A stretch of DNA of 63,894 nucleotides from Pseudomonadota bacterium (GTDB taxonomy: Bacteria > Pseudomonadota > Gammaproteobacteria > Burkholderiales > Burkholderiaceae_C): contig JAFEER010000276.1 of NCBI GenBank assembly GCA_018240985.1, forward strand, positions 1 through 63,894, given 5' to 3'. Both the position numbers and the translations under genes were made by a program. Below the pieces are notes generated by a model that did no database searches, was not told the origin of the DNA, and was given only the letters and a program-made list of their open reading frames with translations. Below, one piece after another: positions 1-7,677 of this stretch; position 1 is the stretch's first letter, and every line of letters starts with the position of its first letter.

Positions 1-194
1 TTGACGATGACCATGCCCTCGCCCTGCGAGCTGGCGTCAAAGCCCAGCTCGCGAAGCCACTCGATACGCGCCGTTTCCATGAAGCGGAAATACACCGTGT
101 TGTTCATGTGACCGATGGCGTCCATGTCGCCCCAGCGCATGGGGATGGTGGTCTCGTGGACGAGCTTTTTCTGCTCTGGGATATCGATGCGCAT
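1..194 (-). CDS. Acyl-CoA thioesterase, hotdog fold (5' part only)
   Basis: The reading frame starts at ATG 194 and runs off the left edge, so only the first 64 codons are present. The N-terminal protein reads MRIDIPEQKKLVHETTIPMR, followed by WGDMDAIGHMNNTVYFRFME. The W-x-D-x-D-x-x-G-H-x-N-N pattern is the active-site segment of 4-hydroxybenzoyl-CoA/YbgC-type thioesterases, with the Asp in DMDAIGH as the usual catalytic residue. It probably hydrolyses an acyl-CoA in the cytoplasm; the substrate cannot be told from this fragment. It is divergent from the DMT gene, with 67 bp between them. Confidence 0.8.
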   Translation of the reverse strand, partial: MRIDIPEQKKLVHETTIPMRWGDMDAIGHMNNTVYFRFMETARIEWLRELGFDASSQGEGMVIV

Positions 195-261
195 GGTTGC
201 AAATTGATAGATGGAAAAAGACAGAGGGTGCGGCGATTGTGGCGTAGGACAATGCCCGGCT

Positions 262-624
262 ATGTCCCTTGTTCACCAGCTACCCATCCCGCTGCAGACT
301 ATCGCCCTGCTGGTGGCCAGCAACGTCTTCATGACCTTTGCCTGGTATGGGCACCTGAAGAACCTGGCTGCCGCGCCGTGGTACGTGGCGGCGCTGGTGA
401 GCTGGGGCATCGCGCTGTTCGAATACCTGCTGCAGGTGCCGGCCAACCGCATCGGCCATGCGCAGTTCAACGTGGGCCAGCTGAAGATCATGCAGGAGGT
501 CATCACCCTGACCGTTTTCGTCCCTTTCGCGGTGCTGTACATGGACGAACCGCTCAAGTGGGACTACCTATGGGCCGGGCTATGCCTGGTGGGCGCCGTG
601 TACTTCATCTTCCGCAGCGCCTAG
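262..624 (+). CDS. DMT family (DUF486) small membrane protein
   Basis: This 120-residue protein is almost entirely hydrophobic, with about four membrane helices (LQTIALLVASNVFMTFAWYG near the start, VCLVGAVYFIF-like end). The features AWYGHLKN, EYLLQVPANRIG and QLKIMQEVITL are typical of the DUF486 group of single-domain drug/metabolite-transporter-like proteins, and the length fits the family. I chose ATG 262 over an in-frame ATG at 211 because the extra 17 residues are polar, Cys-rich and not family-like. The transported substrate is unknown. The gene stands alone between a divergent thioesterase and a convergent outer-membrane protein. Confidence 0.85.
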   Translation: MSLVHQLPIPLQTIALLVASNVFMTFAWYGHLKNLAAAPWYVAALVSWGIALFEYLLQVPANRIGHAQFNVGQLKIMQEVITLTVFVPFAVLYMDEPLKWDYLWAGLCLVGAVYFIFRSA

Positions 625-665
625 CCGCCCCTCGCAAAACGCTCAACGCTCAACGCAAAACCTCT

Positions 666-1247
666 TCAATACCGATACTGCAACCCCAGCGTGGTCGTAT
701 CCACGTCGGAATTGCGATCGGCAAAGTGCAGGCGCTGGCGCTCCCACTCCAGCACGGCCGACCATTGCGGCGTGAACGCCCAGCGCAGCCCCGCGCCGTA
801 GGATAGGCCAAAGCCGCTGGCCTTGCCAAGTTGCACGCCATAGCCGCCATAGCCGTGGGTGTTGGTGCGGCCGTAGAAGCTGCCCACTTTGCCCAGTAGA
901 TCGAGTTGCGGGGCCAGGGGCAGGCGCCCCACCAGGCTCAGGTTGAGGCCACGCGCACTGGTGTTGCCGCCAATGCGACGCGCCTTGCCCAGATCCAGGT
1001 AACCCAGTTCCAGCCCGAAGTTGGGATGGAAATAGGCGCCCATGTAGAGCTTGATGGCAGTGTCGCTGTCGTCGAAGTTGAAGCCGCCACCGCCGCTGCG
1101 CAGATCGTATTTGGAGACGCCGCCGCCCAGGCCCACATAACCACCATAGATGCCCGGAGCCTGGGATGTGGTTGCTTGCGCCAGACCGTCCGAGACAGCC
1201 CCCGTCAGCAGGGCGGCGCACAGCAGGAAACGAAGTGTGGGTTGCAT
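666..1247 (-). CDS. Outer-membrane beta-barrel protein (porin/OmpW-OmpA-like small barrel)
   Basis: The 193-residue protein begins with a Sec signal peptide (MQPTLRFLLCAALLTGAVSDGLAQA, cleavage after AQA). Alternating hydrophobic/polar strands follow: GIYGGYVGLGGGVSKYD, AIKLYMGAYFHPNFGLELGY, LNLSLVGRLPLAPQLDLLGKVG, GFGLSYGAGLRWAFTPQWSAVLEWE. It ends in an aromatic residue (LGLQYRY), as outer-membrane barrels do. The pattern matches the eight-stranded OmpA-like barrel superfamily (Pfam OMP_b-brl). No peptidoglycan-binding domain is present, so the role is an uncharacterised small barrel. A strong AGGAGGGG ribosome-binding site precedes ATG 1247. Confidence 0.85.
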   Translation of the reverse strand: MQPTLRFLLCAALLTGAVSDGLAQATTSQAPGIYGGYVGLGGGVSKYDLRSGGGGFNFDDSDTAIKLYMGAYFHPNFGLELGYLDLGKARRIGGNTSARGLNLSLVGRLPLAPQLDLLGKVGSFYGRTNTHGYGGYGVQLGKASGFGLSYGAGLRWAFTPQWSAVLEWERQRLHFADRNSDVDTTTLGLQYRY

Positions 1248-1418
1248 GGCCCCTCCTATGTGTTGAGCGCTTTTTGCACTTCAATCTACGGCTGCCCGTG
1301 ACCAGATTGTGTGGGCCCGAGCGATGTCGAGGAGTAGGCAAAATCCTACGTCAAAAGGGTTGACCGTGATTTTCGCGAAGCCCTTTGGCCGGCGGTTAAA
1401 CTCGCGGCTTTCGCAGAT

Positions 1419-1436
1419 TTGTCACACGATGGTCAA
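1419..1436 (+). promoter_or_regulatory. Possible Pho box upstream of the DUF47-PiT pair
   Basis: TTGTCAC-ACGA-TGGTCAA is a direct repeat of two 7-mers spaced by 4 bp (11-bp period), the layout of PhoB boxes (CTGTCAT-N4-CTGTMAC). The first half matches at five of seven positions and the second at four. It lies 43 bp before the DUF47 start. Regulation by PhoB is an inference from this match and the phosphate-linked genes downstream. Confidence 0.35.
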
Positions 1437-1478
1437 CTCTGCGTCGTATTTCGCACGAAGGTTCGATCAGGAGTCGAC

Positions 1479-2126
1479 ATGTTGTTTGGAAAGCTGTTGC
1501 CCCGCGAGGGCAATTTTTTTGAGATGTTCAACCAGCATGCCGACAAGATTGTCGAGGCTGCGCGGGCGTTCTCGCAGCTGGTGGCCAACTACGGCGACCC
1601 TCACCTGCGTGATCAGTACAACCAGGACGTGGACAACGCCGAACGCGCCGCCGATCGCGTGACGCACGAGGTCAACCGCGCGCTGCACAAGACCTTCATC
1701 ACGCCCATCGACCGCGAGCAGATCCACTCGCTGATCAACACCATGGACGATGTGGCCGACCTGATTCAGGACTCGGCCGAGACCATGGCGTTGTATGACA
1801 TCCACAACATGACGGATGAAATCACGCGCCTGACAGACTTGAGTGTCAAGTGTTGCGAGCGCGTGCGCGATGCCGTCAAGCTGCTGTCGCGCATTGCCGA
1901 TCCGGCCGTGGCCGAGGCCGCGCTCAAGACCTGCGAGGAGATCGACCGCCTGGAGGGCGACGCCGATCGCGTGCTGCGCAGCGCCATGAGCAAGCTGTTC
2001 CGCGAAGAGACCGACGTGCGCGAGCTGATCAAGCTCAAGGCCATCTATGAGCTCTTGGAGACCATCACCGACAAGTGCGAGGATGTGGCCAACCTCATCG
2101 AGGGCGTGATCCTCGAAAACTCCTGA
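1479..2126 (+). CDS. DUF47 family PhoU-like protein (phosphate transport accessory)
   Basis: The 215-residue, all-helical acidic protein begins MLFGKLLPREGNFFEMFNQH, the standard opening of the DUF47/TIGR00153 family (PhoU-like fold). Repeated E/DxxxD motifs (DNAERAADRVTHEV, EEIDRLEGDADRVL, ETITDKCEDVANLIE) are the family's metal-binding helices. ATG 1479 is preceded by CAGGAG at 1468. DUF47 genes are commonly paired with low-affinity PiT transporters and are thought to modulate them. Here the transporter starts 25 bp downstream, so the two very likely form an operon. Function is inferred from family and neighbourhood. Confidence 0.92.
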   Translation: MLFGKLLPREGNFFEMFNQHADKIVEAARAFSQLVANYGDPHLRDQYNQDVDNAERAADRVTHEVNRALHKTFITPIDREQIHSLINTMDDVADLIQDSAETMALYDIHNMTDEITRLTDLSVKCCERVRDAVKLLSRIADPAVAEAALKTCEEIDRLEGDADRVLRSAMSKLFREETDVRELIKLKAIYELLETITDKCEDVANLIEGVILENS

Positions 2127-2151
2127 GCCTCCTCGAAAGACAGTCTTCACC

Positions 2152-3162
2152 ATGGAAACGGTACAAACCGCCCTGTGGGTCGTGGTCGTGCTGGTGGCGC
2201 TGGCCATCTTGTTCGACTTCATGAACGGGTTTCATGACGCGGCCAACTCGATCGCCACCGTGGTCTCCACGGGCGTGCTTAAACCCACCCAGGCCGTTGT
2301 TTTCGCGGCCTTTTTCAACTTCGTCGCCATCTTCATCTTCCACCTGAGCGTGGCCGCCACCGTGGGCAAGGGCATCGCCGATCCGGGCGTGGTGGATACC
2401 CATGTCATCTTCGGCGCCCTGGTGGGGGCGATCACCTGGAACGTCATCACCTGGTATTACGGCATCCCCAGCAGTTCGTCGCACGCGCTGATCGGCGGCA
2501 TCGTCGGTGCTGTGGTGACCAAGGCCGGCTCGGGAGCACTGGTGGCCAGCGGGATCTTCAAAACGGTGGCCTTCATCTTTATTTCCCCCTTCCTGGGTTT
2601 CGTGCTGGGCTCGTTGATGACGGTGTGCGTGGCCTGGCTGTTCAGGCGCGCGCGCCCGAGCAAGGTGGACAAGTGGTTCCGCCGCCTGCAGCTGGTCTCG
2701 GCAGGCGCCTACAGCCTGGGCCACGGCGGCAACGATGCGCAAAAGACCATAGGCATCATCTGGTTGCTGTTGATCGCCACGGGCTATGCCTCGGCCAGTG
2801 ACGCTTCGCCGCCCATCTGGACTATCATTGCGTGCTACGCCGCCATTGGCATGGGCACCATGTTTGGCGGCTGGCGCATCGTCAAGACCATGGGCCAGAA
2901 GATCACCAAGCTCAAGCCCGTGGGGGGGTTTTGCGCCGAATCGGGTGGGGCGTTGACGCTGTTTTTCGCCACCATGCTCGGCGTGCCAGTCTCCACCACC
3001 CACACCATCACCGGCGCCATCGTGGGTGTGGGCTCCACCAAGCGTGCCAGCGCCGTGCGCTGGGGCGTGGCCGGCAACATCGTCTGGGCCTGGATTCTGA
3101 CCATCCCGGCCAGCGCCTTCGTGGCCGCCGTTGCGTACTGGGTCAGCCTGCAGCTGTATTGA
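2152..3162 (+). CDS. pitA: Inorganic phosphate transporter, PiT family
   Basis: This 336-residue inner-membrane protein has about ten helices in two homologous halves. Each half carries the PiT signature: GFHDAANS near residues 26-33 and GHGGNDAQKTIG near 190-201, whose Asn/Asp residues coordinate phosphate and cation. GIPSSSSHAL and GVPVSTTHTITGA, the other duplicated PiT motifs, are also present. It imports phosphate (usually as a metal-phosphate or with protons). Its length fits the short bacterial PiT group, which lacks a large cytoplasmic loop. It follows the DUF47 gene by 25 bp, forming a two-gene phosphate module. pitA is the usual label; finer orthology was not tested. Confidence 0.95.
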   Translation: METVQTALWVVVVLVALAILFDFMNGFHDAANSIATVVSTGVLKPTQAVVFAAFFNFVAIFIFHLSVAATVGKGIADPGVVDTHVIFGALVGAITWNVITWYYGIPSSSSHALIGGIVGAVVTKAGSGALVASGIFKTVAFIFISPFLGFVLGSLMTVCVAWLFRRARPSKVDKWFRRLQLVSAGAYSLGHGGNDAQKTIGIIWLLLIATGYASASDASPPIWTIIACYAAIGMGTMFGGWRIVKTMGQKITKLKPVGGFCAESGGALTLFFATMLGVPVSTTHTITGAIVGVGSTKRASAVRWGVAGNIVWAWILTIPASAFVAAVAYWVSLQLY

Positions 3163-3168
3163 TCTCTG

Positions 3169-3189
3169 TAGAGCGTAAACACGCTCTAA
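3169..3189. repeat. Palindromic repeat related to the MITE-like element at 43506-43777
   Basis: TAGAGCGT-AAAC-ACGCTCTA forms a perfect 8-bp stem with a 4-nt loop, 7 bp after the pitA stop codon. The 16 nt CGTAAACACGCTCTAA (3174-3189) are identical to the outer end of the terminal inverted repeat at 43762-43777. There is no T-run, so it is not a typical intrinsic terminator, though it may protect the 3' end of the pitA mRNA. Confidence 0.75.
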
Positions 3190-3292
3190 GTGGAGGCTGG
3201 TTGCGAATTTGGTCTGCAGTTTTTGCAAGTTTTCCGCAGCCTGCGGTCGAGCCGTGTATAAGACGATGAACGCACTTGTTCGAGGTCTCGGC

Positions 3293-4807
3293 ATGAAACC
3301 AACTGCATCCATGACACAAACCTCGATGAGCCGGCGCGCACTGCTGCTCGGCTTGGGCGCTGCGTCAACCACTGGCTGGCTGAGCGGTTGTGGAGGTGGT
3401 GATGGCAGTGGAAGTGGAGGTGGAGGTGGAGGTGGAGGTGGAGGTGGAGGTGGAGGTGGAGGTGGCAGTGGGCCACAACCCACGCCACGGGGCCCTTTCA
3501 CCGATGCCACGCTGAGCGTCTCTGCCGCTGCTATCGGTAGCATAGCCCCGGCATTTGCCGGCCTGAGCTACGAGAAGAATTCGATGGCGCTGCCGCGCTT
3601 TATGCCGTCAAACGCCAACCTGGTGGGTATGTTCAGGACCTTGGGCCCGAGTCTGCTGCGCATAGGCGGCAACTCGGTGGACAAGGCGCTGTGGGCAGCT
3701 TCGGGTGCCGGCCAAGTCGCGGGCCAGGTGGCACCGCCCGATGTGGATGCGCTGGCAGGTTTTTCGCGGGCCTGCGGTTGGAGTGTGCTGTATGGCGTGA
3801 ACTTGGCCACGTCTACCCCCGTGCTGGCGGCGCAGGAGGTAGCTTATGCGGCCAAGGTCTTGGGCAGCAGCCTGTACGGCATAGAGATCGGCAACGAGCC
3901 CGACCTTTATGGCGGCAACTACTTCCAGGGTTGGACTCTGCAGGCGTTCGAGGCGCGCTGGCAGCAGTTTCGCGATGCCATCGCGCGGGCGGTACCGGGC
4001 ATCGTGATCACCGGCCCGGCCGATGCCGGCAATATTGCCCGCTGGACTGTGCCCTTTGCGCAATACGCCACGCGCCAGCAGATTGCACTGCTGACCCAGC
4101 ATTACTACCGGGGCAGTGGCCAAAGCCCTTCGGCCACGGCCGCCGCGCTGATTTCGCCGGATGCGGCACTTGCCACTGATCTGGCCGCGTTGAGCAGCGC
4201 GGCAGCGCAGGTCGGCGTGCCGTTCCGACTGGCCGAGACCAATTCCTATTACGGGGGCGGTGCTCCGGGTGTCAGCAACAGCTATGCATCGGCCCTATGG
4301 GTCATTGACCATCTTTTCACCATCGCTCTGGGGGGTGGTGTGGGAGTCAACCTGCATGGTGGCGGCAACGGCGCTGGCTACACGCCCATTGCTGACAGCA
4401 ATGGCACCGTCGTGGAGGCGCGGCCCGAATACTACGGCCTGCTGCTCTTCACCCTGGCGGGGCAGGGTAAGCTGCTGGGGACGACGTTTAATTTTGCGGG
4501 CGAGAACAACGCCAGCGCATACGCGGTGCAGCGCGCCGATGGCTCGCTCAGCCTGGTGGTGGTCAACAAGGACGCCAGCCACACGATTGGCCTGACCATC
4601 GACTGCGGCCGCAACTTGAACAGCGCCACTCTCATGGCGATGACGGCGTCATCCCTCACAGCCACCAGTGGTGTGCAGATACAGGGAGCGGGCGTGGGTG
4701 TCGATGGGAGCTTCGCGCCGCTGGCGCCATATAGCCTGGCGACCTCTGGAAGCCGCGTGAATTGCTATGTTGCGCCACTCAGCGCGGCGCTGATCCACGT
4801 GATCTGA
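3293..4807 (+). CDS. Tat-exported lipoprotein, GH79-like glycoside hydrolase
   Basis: The 504-residue protein has a twin-arginine signal (MSRRALLLGLGAAS), a lipobox (LSGC) and a 16-glycine linker, then a TIM-barrel-like domain. FRTLGPSLLRIGGNSVD, YGIEIGNEPDLYGG and FRLAETNSYYGGG match the core of GH79 (heparanase / beta-glucuronidase family). Glu202 in GNEPD would be the acid/base and Glu315 in LAETN the nucleophile. The C-terminal part (SLSLVVVNKDASHTIGLTI) resembles the beta-sandwich of GH79/clan GH-A enzymes. It is probably anchored in the outer membrane or periplasm and acts on a glycan, but the substrate is unknown. ATG 3293 was chosen because AGG lies 8 bp upstream; ATGs at 3266 and 3311 are alternatives. 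Confidence 0.75.
   Translation: MKPTASMTQTSMSRRALLLGLGAASTTGWLSGCGGGDGSGSGGGGGGGGGGGGGGGGGSGPQPTPRGPFTDATLSVSAAAIGSIAPAFAGLSYEKNSMALPRFMPSNANLVGMFRTLGPSLLRIGGNSVDKALWAASGAGQVAGQVAPPDVDALAGFSRACGWSVLYGVNLATSTPVLAAQEVAYAAKVLGSSLYGIEIGNEPDLYGGNYFQGWTLQAFEARWQQFRDAIARAVPGIVITGPADAGNIARWTVPFAQYATRQQIALLTQHYYRGSGQSPSATAAALISPDAALATDLAALSSAAAQVGVPFRLAETNSYYGGGAPGVSNSYASALWVIDHLFTIALGGGVGVNLHGGGNGAGYTPIADSNGTVVEARPEYYGLLLFTLAGQGKLLGTTFNFAGENNASAYAVQRADGSLSLVVVNKDASHTIGLTIDCGRNLNSATLMAMTASSLTATSGVQIQGAGVGVDGSFAPLAPYSLATSGSRVNCYVAPLSAALIHVI
3416..3463 (+). repeat. Hexanucleotide microsatellite (GGAGGT)8
   Basis: Eight perfect copies of GGAGGT encode 16 consecutive glycines just after the lipobox of the GH79-like lipoprotein. 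Imperfect copies flank the tract. Slippage in 6-bp steps would change linker length without shifting the reading frame. Confidence 0.95.
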
Positions 4808-4864
4808 GGTGCAGCGGCGCAGGCGCTTGCAGCAGGCGGCTTGATCCTGCCCTGGCGTTCGATC

Positions 4865-5311
4865 TCATTGCGAAATCTTGCGCGCCTCCTCGATCTGGTA
4901 TTCGTAGTAGTGCTGCAGGCTGAAGGCAATGCTGGCCATCAGCACGGCCGTGCCCACCAGCAGCGACACGGCGACTGCGAACACCGTGAACCAGTGGGTG
5001 CGTCCGGGCGGGGCGTCGGCGGCTGCGGCGCGGTTGAAGCGCGTATTCCATTTCTCGGGGGACATCAGGCCGTAGACGATGGCGCACAGTGCACAGCCGG
5101 CAATCGTGAAACCCAGCAGTGGGATCAGCACCCAGCTCAGCTGGTCGTCCTGACCCAATTGCTGCACGCGCTCTATGCCATACACCCCAAGCGCCGTCGG
5201 CACGGGCAGCAGCCAGCCGAGCAGGTCGCTAAAGCCATACAGGTAAAAGCGGTGCAGTCCCAGGGGGCCGCCCAGGAAGGCGAGCCAGGCGGCGATGGTC
5301 TTGTTCTTCAT
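4865..5311 (-). CDS. TM2-domain-like membrane protein
   Basis: The 148-residue protein opens with MKNKTIAAWLAFLGGPLGLHRFYLYG, the glycine-rich GxxGxHRFYLG signature of TM2 domains. About four hydrophobic segments follow, with a short charged cytoplasmic linker around SPEKWNTRFNRA and a C-terminal helix ending QYEYQIEEARKISQ-like. Bacterial TM2 proteins have no settled function. It is convergent with the GH79-like gene and upstream of (same strand as) the GNAT gene, with no sign of coupling. Confidence 0.8.
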   Translation of the reverse strand: MKNKTIAAWLAFLGGPLGLHRFYLYGFSDLLGWLLPVPTALGVYGIERVQQLGQDDQLSWVLIPLLGFTIAGCALCAIVYGLMSPEKWNTRFNRAAAADAPPGRTHWFTVFAVAVSLLVGTAVLMASIAFSLQHYYEYQIEEARKISQ

Positions 5312-5333
5312 GGCATGGATTATTGGCGCGCCA

Positions 5334-5855
5334 TCATTCGGGGGCTGTGGTGTCGCCTGCGCCCAGGGGCTTTTCCATGAGCACGATGTCGCGCCAGGCG
5401 CCGAACTTCCAGCCCACCGAGCGTATCACGCCCACCTCGGTGAAACCTGCGGCGCGGTGCACGCCGATGGATCCGGCATTGGCCGAGTCGCCGATCACCG
5501 CCAGCAGTTTGCGCACCCCGGCCGCCTGCGCCTGCTCGCACAAGGCGTCGAGCAGCAGCCGGCCCATACCCCGGCCGCGTGCTGCATCGGCCACGTAGAC
5601 CGAGTCCTCGGCCGAAAAGCGATAGGCCGGGCGGGGCTTGAACCAGTTGCAGTAGGCAAAGCCCAGCACCCGGCCTTCTTCCTCGGCCACCAGGTAGGGC
5701 AGGCCACGCGCCAGCACGTCGGCGCGGCGTGCCGCCATGTCCTGGCTGGTGGGCGGGTCGATCTCGAAGGTGCCGGTGCCGTGCAGCACATGGTGGGTAT
5801 AGATGGCGGTGATGGCGGGCAGATCGTCATCCAGGCTGGGGCGTATGGTGGGCAT
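5334..5855 (-). CDS. GNAT N-acetyltransferase, phosphinothricin-acetyltransferase-like
   Basis: The 173-residue single-domain protein reads MPTIRPSLDDDLPAITAIYTHHVLHGTGTFE, as in Pat/YwnH-type acetyltransferases. The acetyl-CoA loop is in AARGRGMGRLLLDALCEQA (RGxGxG). The C-terminal block GSIGVHRAAGFTEVGVIRSVGWKFGAWRDIVLMEK is characteristic of the phosphinothricin / methionine-sulfoximine acetyltransferase group. It presumably acetylates a small amine using acetyl-CoA in the cytoplasm. The start at 5855 avoids a 19-residue upstream extension that is not family-like. The start lies only 15 bp from the putative rpsP promoter on the other strand. Confidence 0.88.
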   Translation of the reverse strand: MPTIRPSLDDDLPAITAIYTHHVLHGTGTFEIDPPTSQDMAARRADVLARGLPYLVAEEEGRVLGFAYCNWFKPRPAYRFSAEDSVYVADAARGRGMGRLLLDALCEQAQAAGVRKLLAVIGDSANAGSIGVHRAAGFTEVGVIRSVGWKFGAWRDIVLMEKPLGAGDTTAPE

Positions 5856-5869
5856 TGGCGTGATGTGGA

Positions 5870-5875
5870 TATAAT
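5870..5875 (+). promoter_or_regulatory. Candidate -10 box of the rpsP operon
   Basis: A perfect TATAAT lies 102 bp upstream of rpsP, in the gap to the divergent GNAT gene. No convincing -35 box is visible 16-18 bp upstream, so this rests on the -10 hexamer and its position. Confidence 0.4.
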
Positions 5876-5977
5876 TGCAGGCTTTGCTGCGTGTCGCTGG
5901 CCGGGTGGCCATGTCGCGTGTCTCAAACGCCGCAAAAACTCATGCAGCAATTGCTGCGACCACCCGAAGGATTCATT

Positions 5978-6232
5978 ATGGTCGTGATTCGACTCTCCCG
6001 CGGCGGCTCCAAGGGCCGTCCGTTCTTCAACATCGTCGTTGCCGACAAGCGCGTGCGCCGCGACGGCCGCTTCATCGAGCGCCTGGGTTTCTACAACCCC
6101 TCTGCCAAGGGCGGCGAAGAAGGCCTGCGTATCGCCCAGGATCGTCTGACCTACTGGAAGAGCGTGGGCGCGCAAGCCTCCCCCACCGTGGATCGCCTGA
6201 TCAAGCAAGCCGCCGCCAAGCAGGCCGCCTGA
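5978..6232 (+). CDS. rpsP: 30S ribosomal protein S16
   Basis: The 84-residue protein [20 protein letters not shown], followed by [21 protein letters not shown], is a clear full-length S16, which binds 16S rRNA during early 30S assembly. GAAGGA at 5966 precedes ATG 5978. It heads the classic rpsP-rimM-trmD-rplS operon. A hairpin with a U-tract separates it from rimM, which fits the known lower expression of the two processing factors relative to the ribosomal proteins. Confidence 0.98.
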   Translation: MVVIRLSRGGSKGRPFFNIVVADKRVRRDGRFIERLGFYNPSAKGGEEGLRIAQDRLTYWKSVGAQASPTVDRLIKQAAAKQAA

Positions 6233-6246
6233 TCTGCCTATCCCCG

Positions 6247-6292
6247 AAAAGGGCGGGTTCCGTTGGTACTGCTGACGGGCCCCGCCTTTTTT
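6247..6292 (+). terminator. Intrinsic terminator/attenuator between rpsP and rimM
   Basis: AAAAGGGCGGG (6247-6257) pairs with CCCGCCTTTT (6281-6290) with one bulged G, followed by a six-T run. Because rimM lies only 32 bp beyond, it probably acts as a partial terminator inside the operon. Confidence 0.7.
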
Positions 6293-6323
6293 CATGCCCG
6301 ACATTTTTCTCCAAGCCTGCCCC

Positions 6324-6896
6324 ATGCCCCAGCCGCCCATTCTGCAAGCCGCCGAACTGCCCCAGGACGCCGTGGAGATCGGCCGCATCACCGATGCCTG
6401 GGGCGTCAAGGGCTGGTTCAAGGTGCTGTCCTACAGCAGCGCCCCCGAAGCGCTGTTTGCCAGCAAGACCTGGTTCTTGCAGCCGGCGCAACAGGGCGGC
6501 AAGAGCTTCTTCAGCGGCACGGTAGAGCTGCCGATCCGCCAGGCACGCACGCATTCCGACTCGGTGGTGGTCTGGGCCCAGGGCGTGGATGACCGCGACG
6601 GCGCCGAGGCGCTGCGCGGCGCGCGCATCTTCGTGTCGCGCGCCAGCTTTCCCGCAGCGGGCGACGACGAGTACTACTGGGTGGATCTGATCGGCCTGGC
6701 GGTGGTCAACCGCGAGGGCGTGCCGCTCGGCAGCGTGCGCGAGCTGCTCGCCACCGGCCCGCAGACCACGTTGGTGCTGGCCTATGAGCAGGACGGCAAG
6801 GCGCTAGAGCGCATGATTCCCTTCGTTTCGGCCTATGTTGACAAGGTGGATCTGGCGGGGCGCCAGATCGTCGTGGACTGGCAGCCCGACTATTGA
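6324..6896 (+). CDS. rimM: Ribosome maturation factor RimM
   Basis: The 190-residue protein has the N-terminal RimM barrel (AVEIGRITDAWGVKGWFKVLSYS) and the C-terminal PRC-barrel (DEYYWVDLIGLAVVNREGVPLGSV, ending IVVDWQPDY). It helps 30S maturation near the 16S 3' domain and binds S19. ATG 6324 is preferred because the upstream in-frame ATG 6294 lies right behind the terminator U-tract; neither has a good ribosome-binding site. It sits second in the rpsP operon, 16 bp before trmD. Confidence 0.95.
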   Translation: MPQPPILQAAELPQDAVEIGRITDAWGVKGWFKVLSYSSAPEALFASKTWFLQPAQQGGKSFFSGTVELPIRQARTHSDSVVVWAQGVDDRDGAEALRGARIFVSRASFPAAGDDEYYWVDLIGLAVVNREGVPLGSVRELLATGPQTTLVLAYEQDGKALERMIPFVSAYVDKVDLAGRQIVVDWQPDY

Positions 6897-6912
6897 AAAC
6901 TTGAGGGACAGC

Positions 6913-7677
6913 ATGCGTTTTGACGTCATCACCCTGTTCCCGGAGCTGTTCGAGCCCTTCCTCGCCAGCGGCGTGACGCGGCGCGCCTACGCCTCGGGCC
7001 AGGTGCAGGTGCGGCTGTGGAACCCGCGCGACCATGCCGAGGGCAACTACCGCCGTGTGGACGACCGCCCCTTTGGCGGCGGCCCGGGCATGGTGATGAT
7101 GGCCGAGCCCCTGGCGCGCTGCCTGGCCGCCATTCGCGCCGAGCGTGCAGAAGAGCAGCCGGCGCCGCCGCTGGTGCTGTTCTCGCCAATAGGGCGCCGG
7201 CTCGATCACGCGGCGGTGCAGGGCTGGTCGGCCGGCGCGGGCGCCATCCTGCTGTGCGGGCGCTACGAGGGCGTGGATCAGCGCTTCATCGATGCGCATG
7301 TGGATCTGCAGGTCAGCCTGGGCGATTTCGTGCTTTCGGGCGGCGAGATTGCCGCCATGGCCCTGCTCGATGCCGTGGCGCGCCTGCAGCCCGGCGTGTT
7401 GCACGACGAGGGCAGCCACCAGCTCGACAGCTTCAACCCGGCGCTCGACGGCCTGCTCGACTGCCCGCACTACACCCGGCCCGAGCAATGGCAGGGCCAC
7501 GGCGTGCCCGCGCCGCTACTGTCCGGCCACCACGCGCAGATTGAGCGCTGGCGCCGCGACCAGCGCCTGCTGGTCAGCGCCAGGCACCGCCCGGATCTGC
7601 TGCAGGCGGCGCGCGAGCGCGGCCAGCTCACCAAGGCGGACGAGGCGCTGCTGGCGCAAAACCTGAACCAGCTATAA
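6913..7677 (+). CDS. trmD: tRNA (guanine-N1-)-methyltransferase TrmD
   Basis: The 254-residue SPOUT-class enzyme makes m1G37 in tRNAs with G36, preventing +1 frameshifts. Seen: MRFDVITLFPELFEPF at the N-terminus, RPFGGGPGMVMM, the SAM trefoil-knot loop LLCGRYEGVDQRFIDAHVD, and SLGDFVLSGGEIAAM. The length is normal for the family. GAGGGA at 6903 precedes ATG 6913. It is the third gene of the operon, and its last codons overlap a TATAAT that may drive rplS. Confidence 0.97.
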   Translation: MRFDVITLFPELFEPFLASGVTRRAYASGQVQVRLWNPRDHAEGNYRRVDDRPFGGGPGMVMMAEPLARCLAAIRAERAEEQPAPPLVLFSPIGRRLDHAAVQGWSAGAGAILLCGRYEGVDQRFIDAHVDLQVSLGDFVLSGGEIAAMALLDAVARLQPGVLHDEGSHQLDSFNPALDGLLDCPHYTRPEQWQGHGVPAPLLSGHHAQIERWRRDQRLLVSARHRPDLLQAARERGQLTKADEALLAQNLNQL

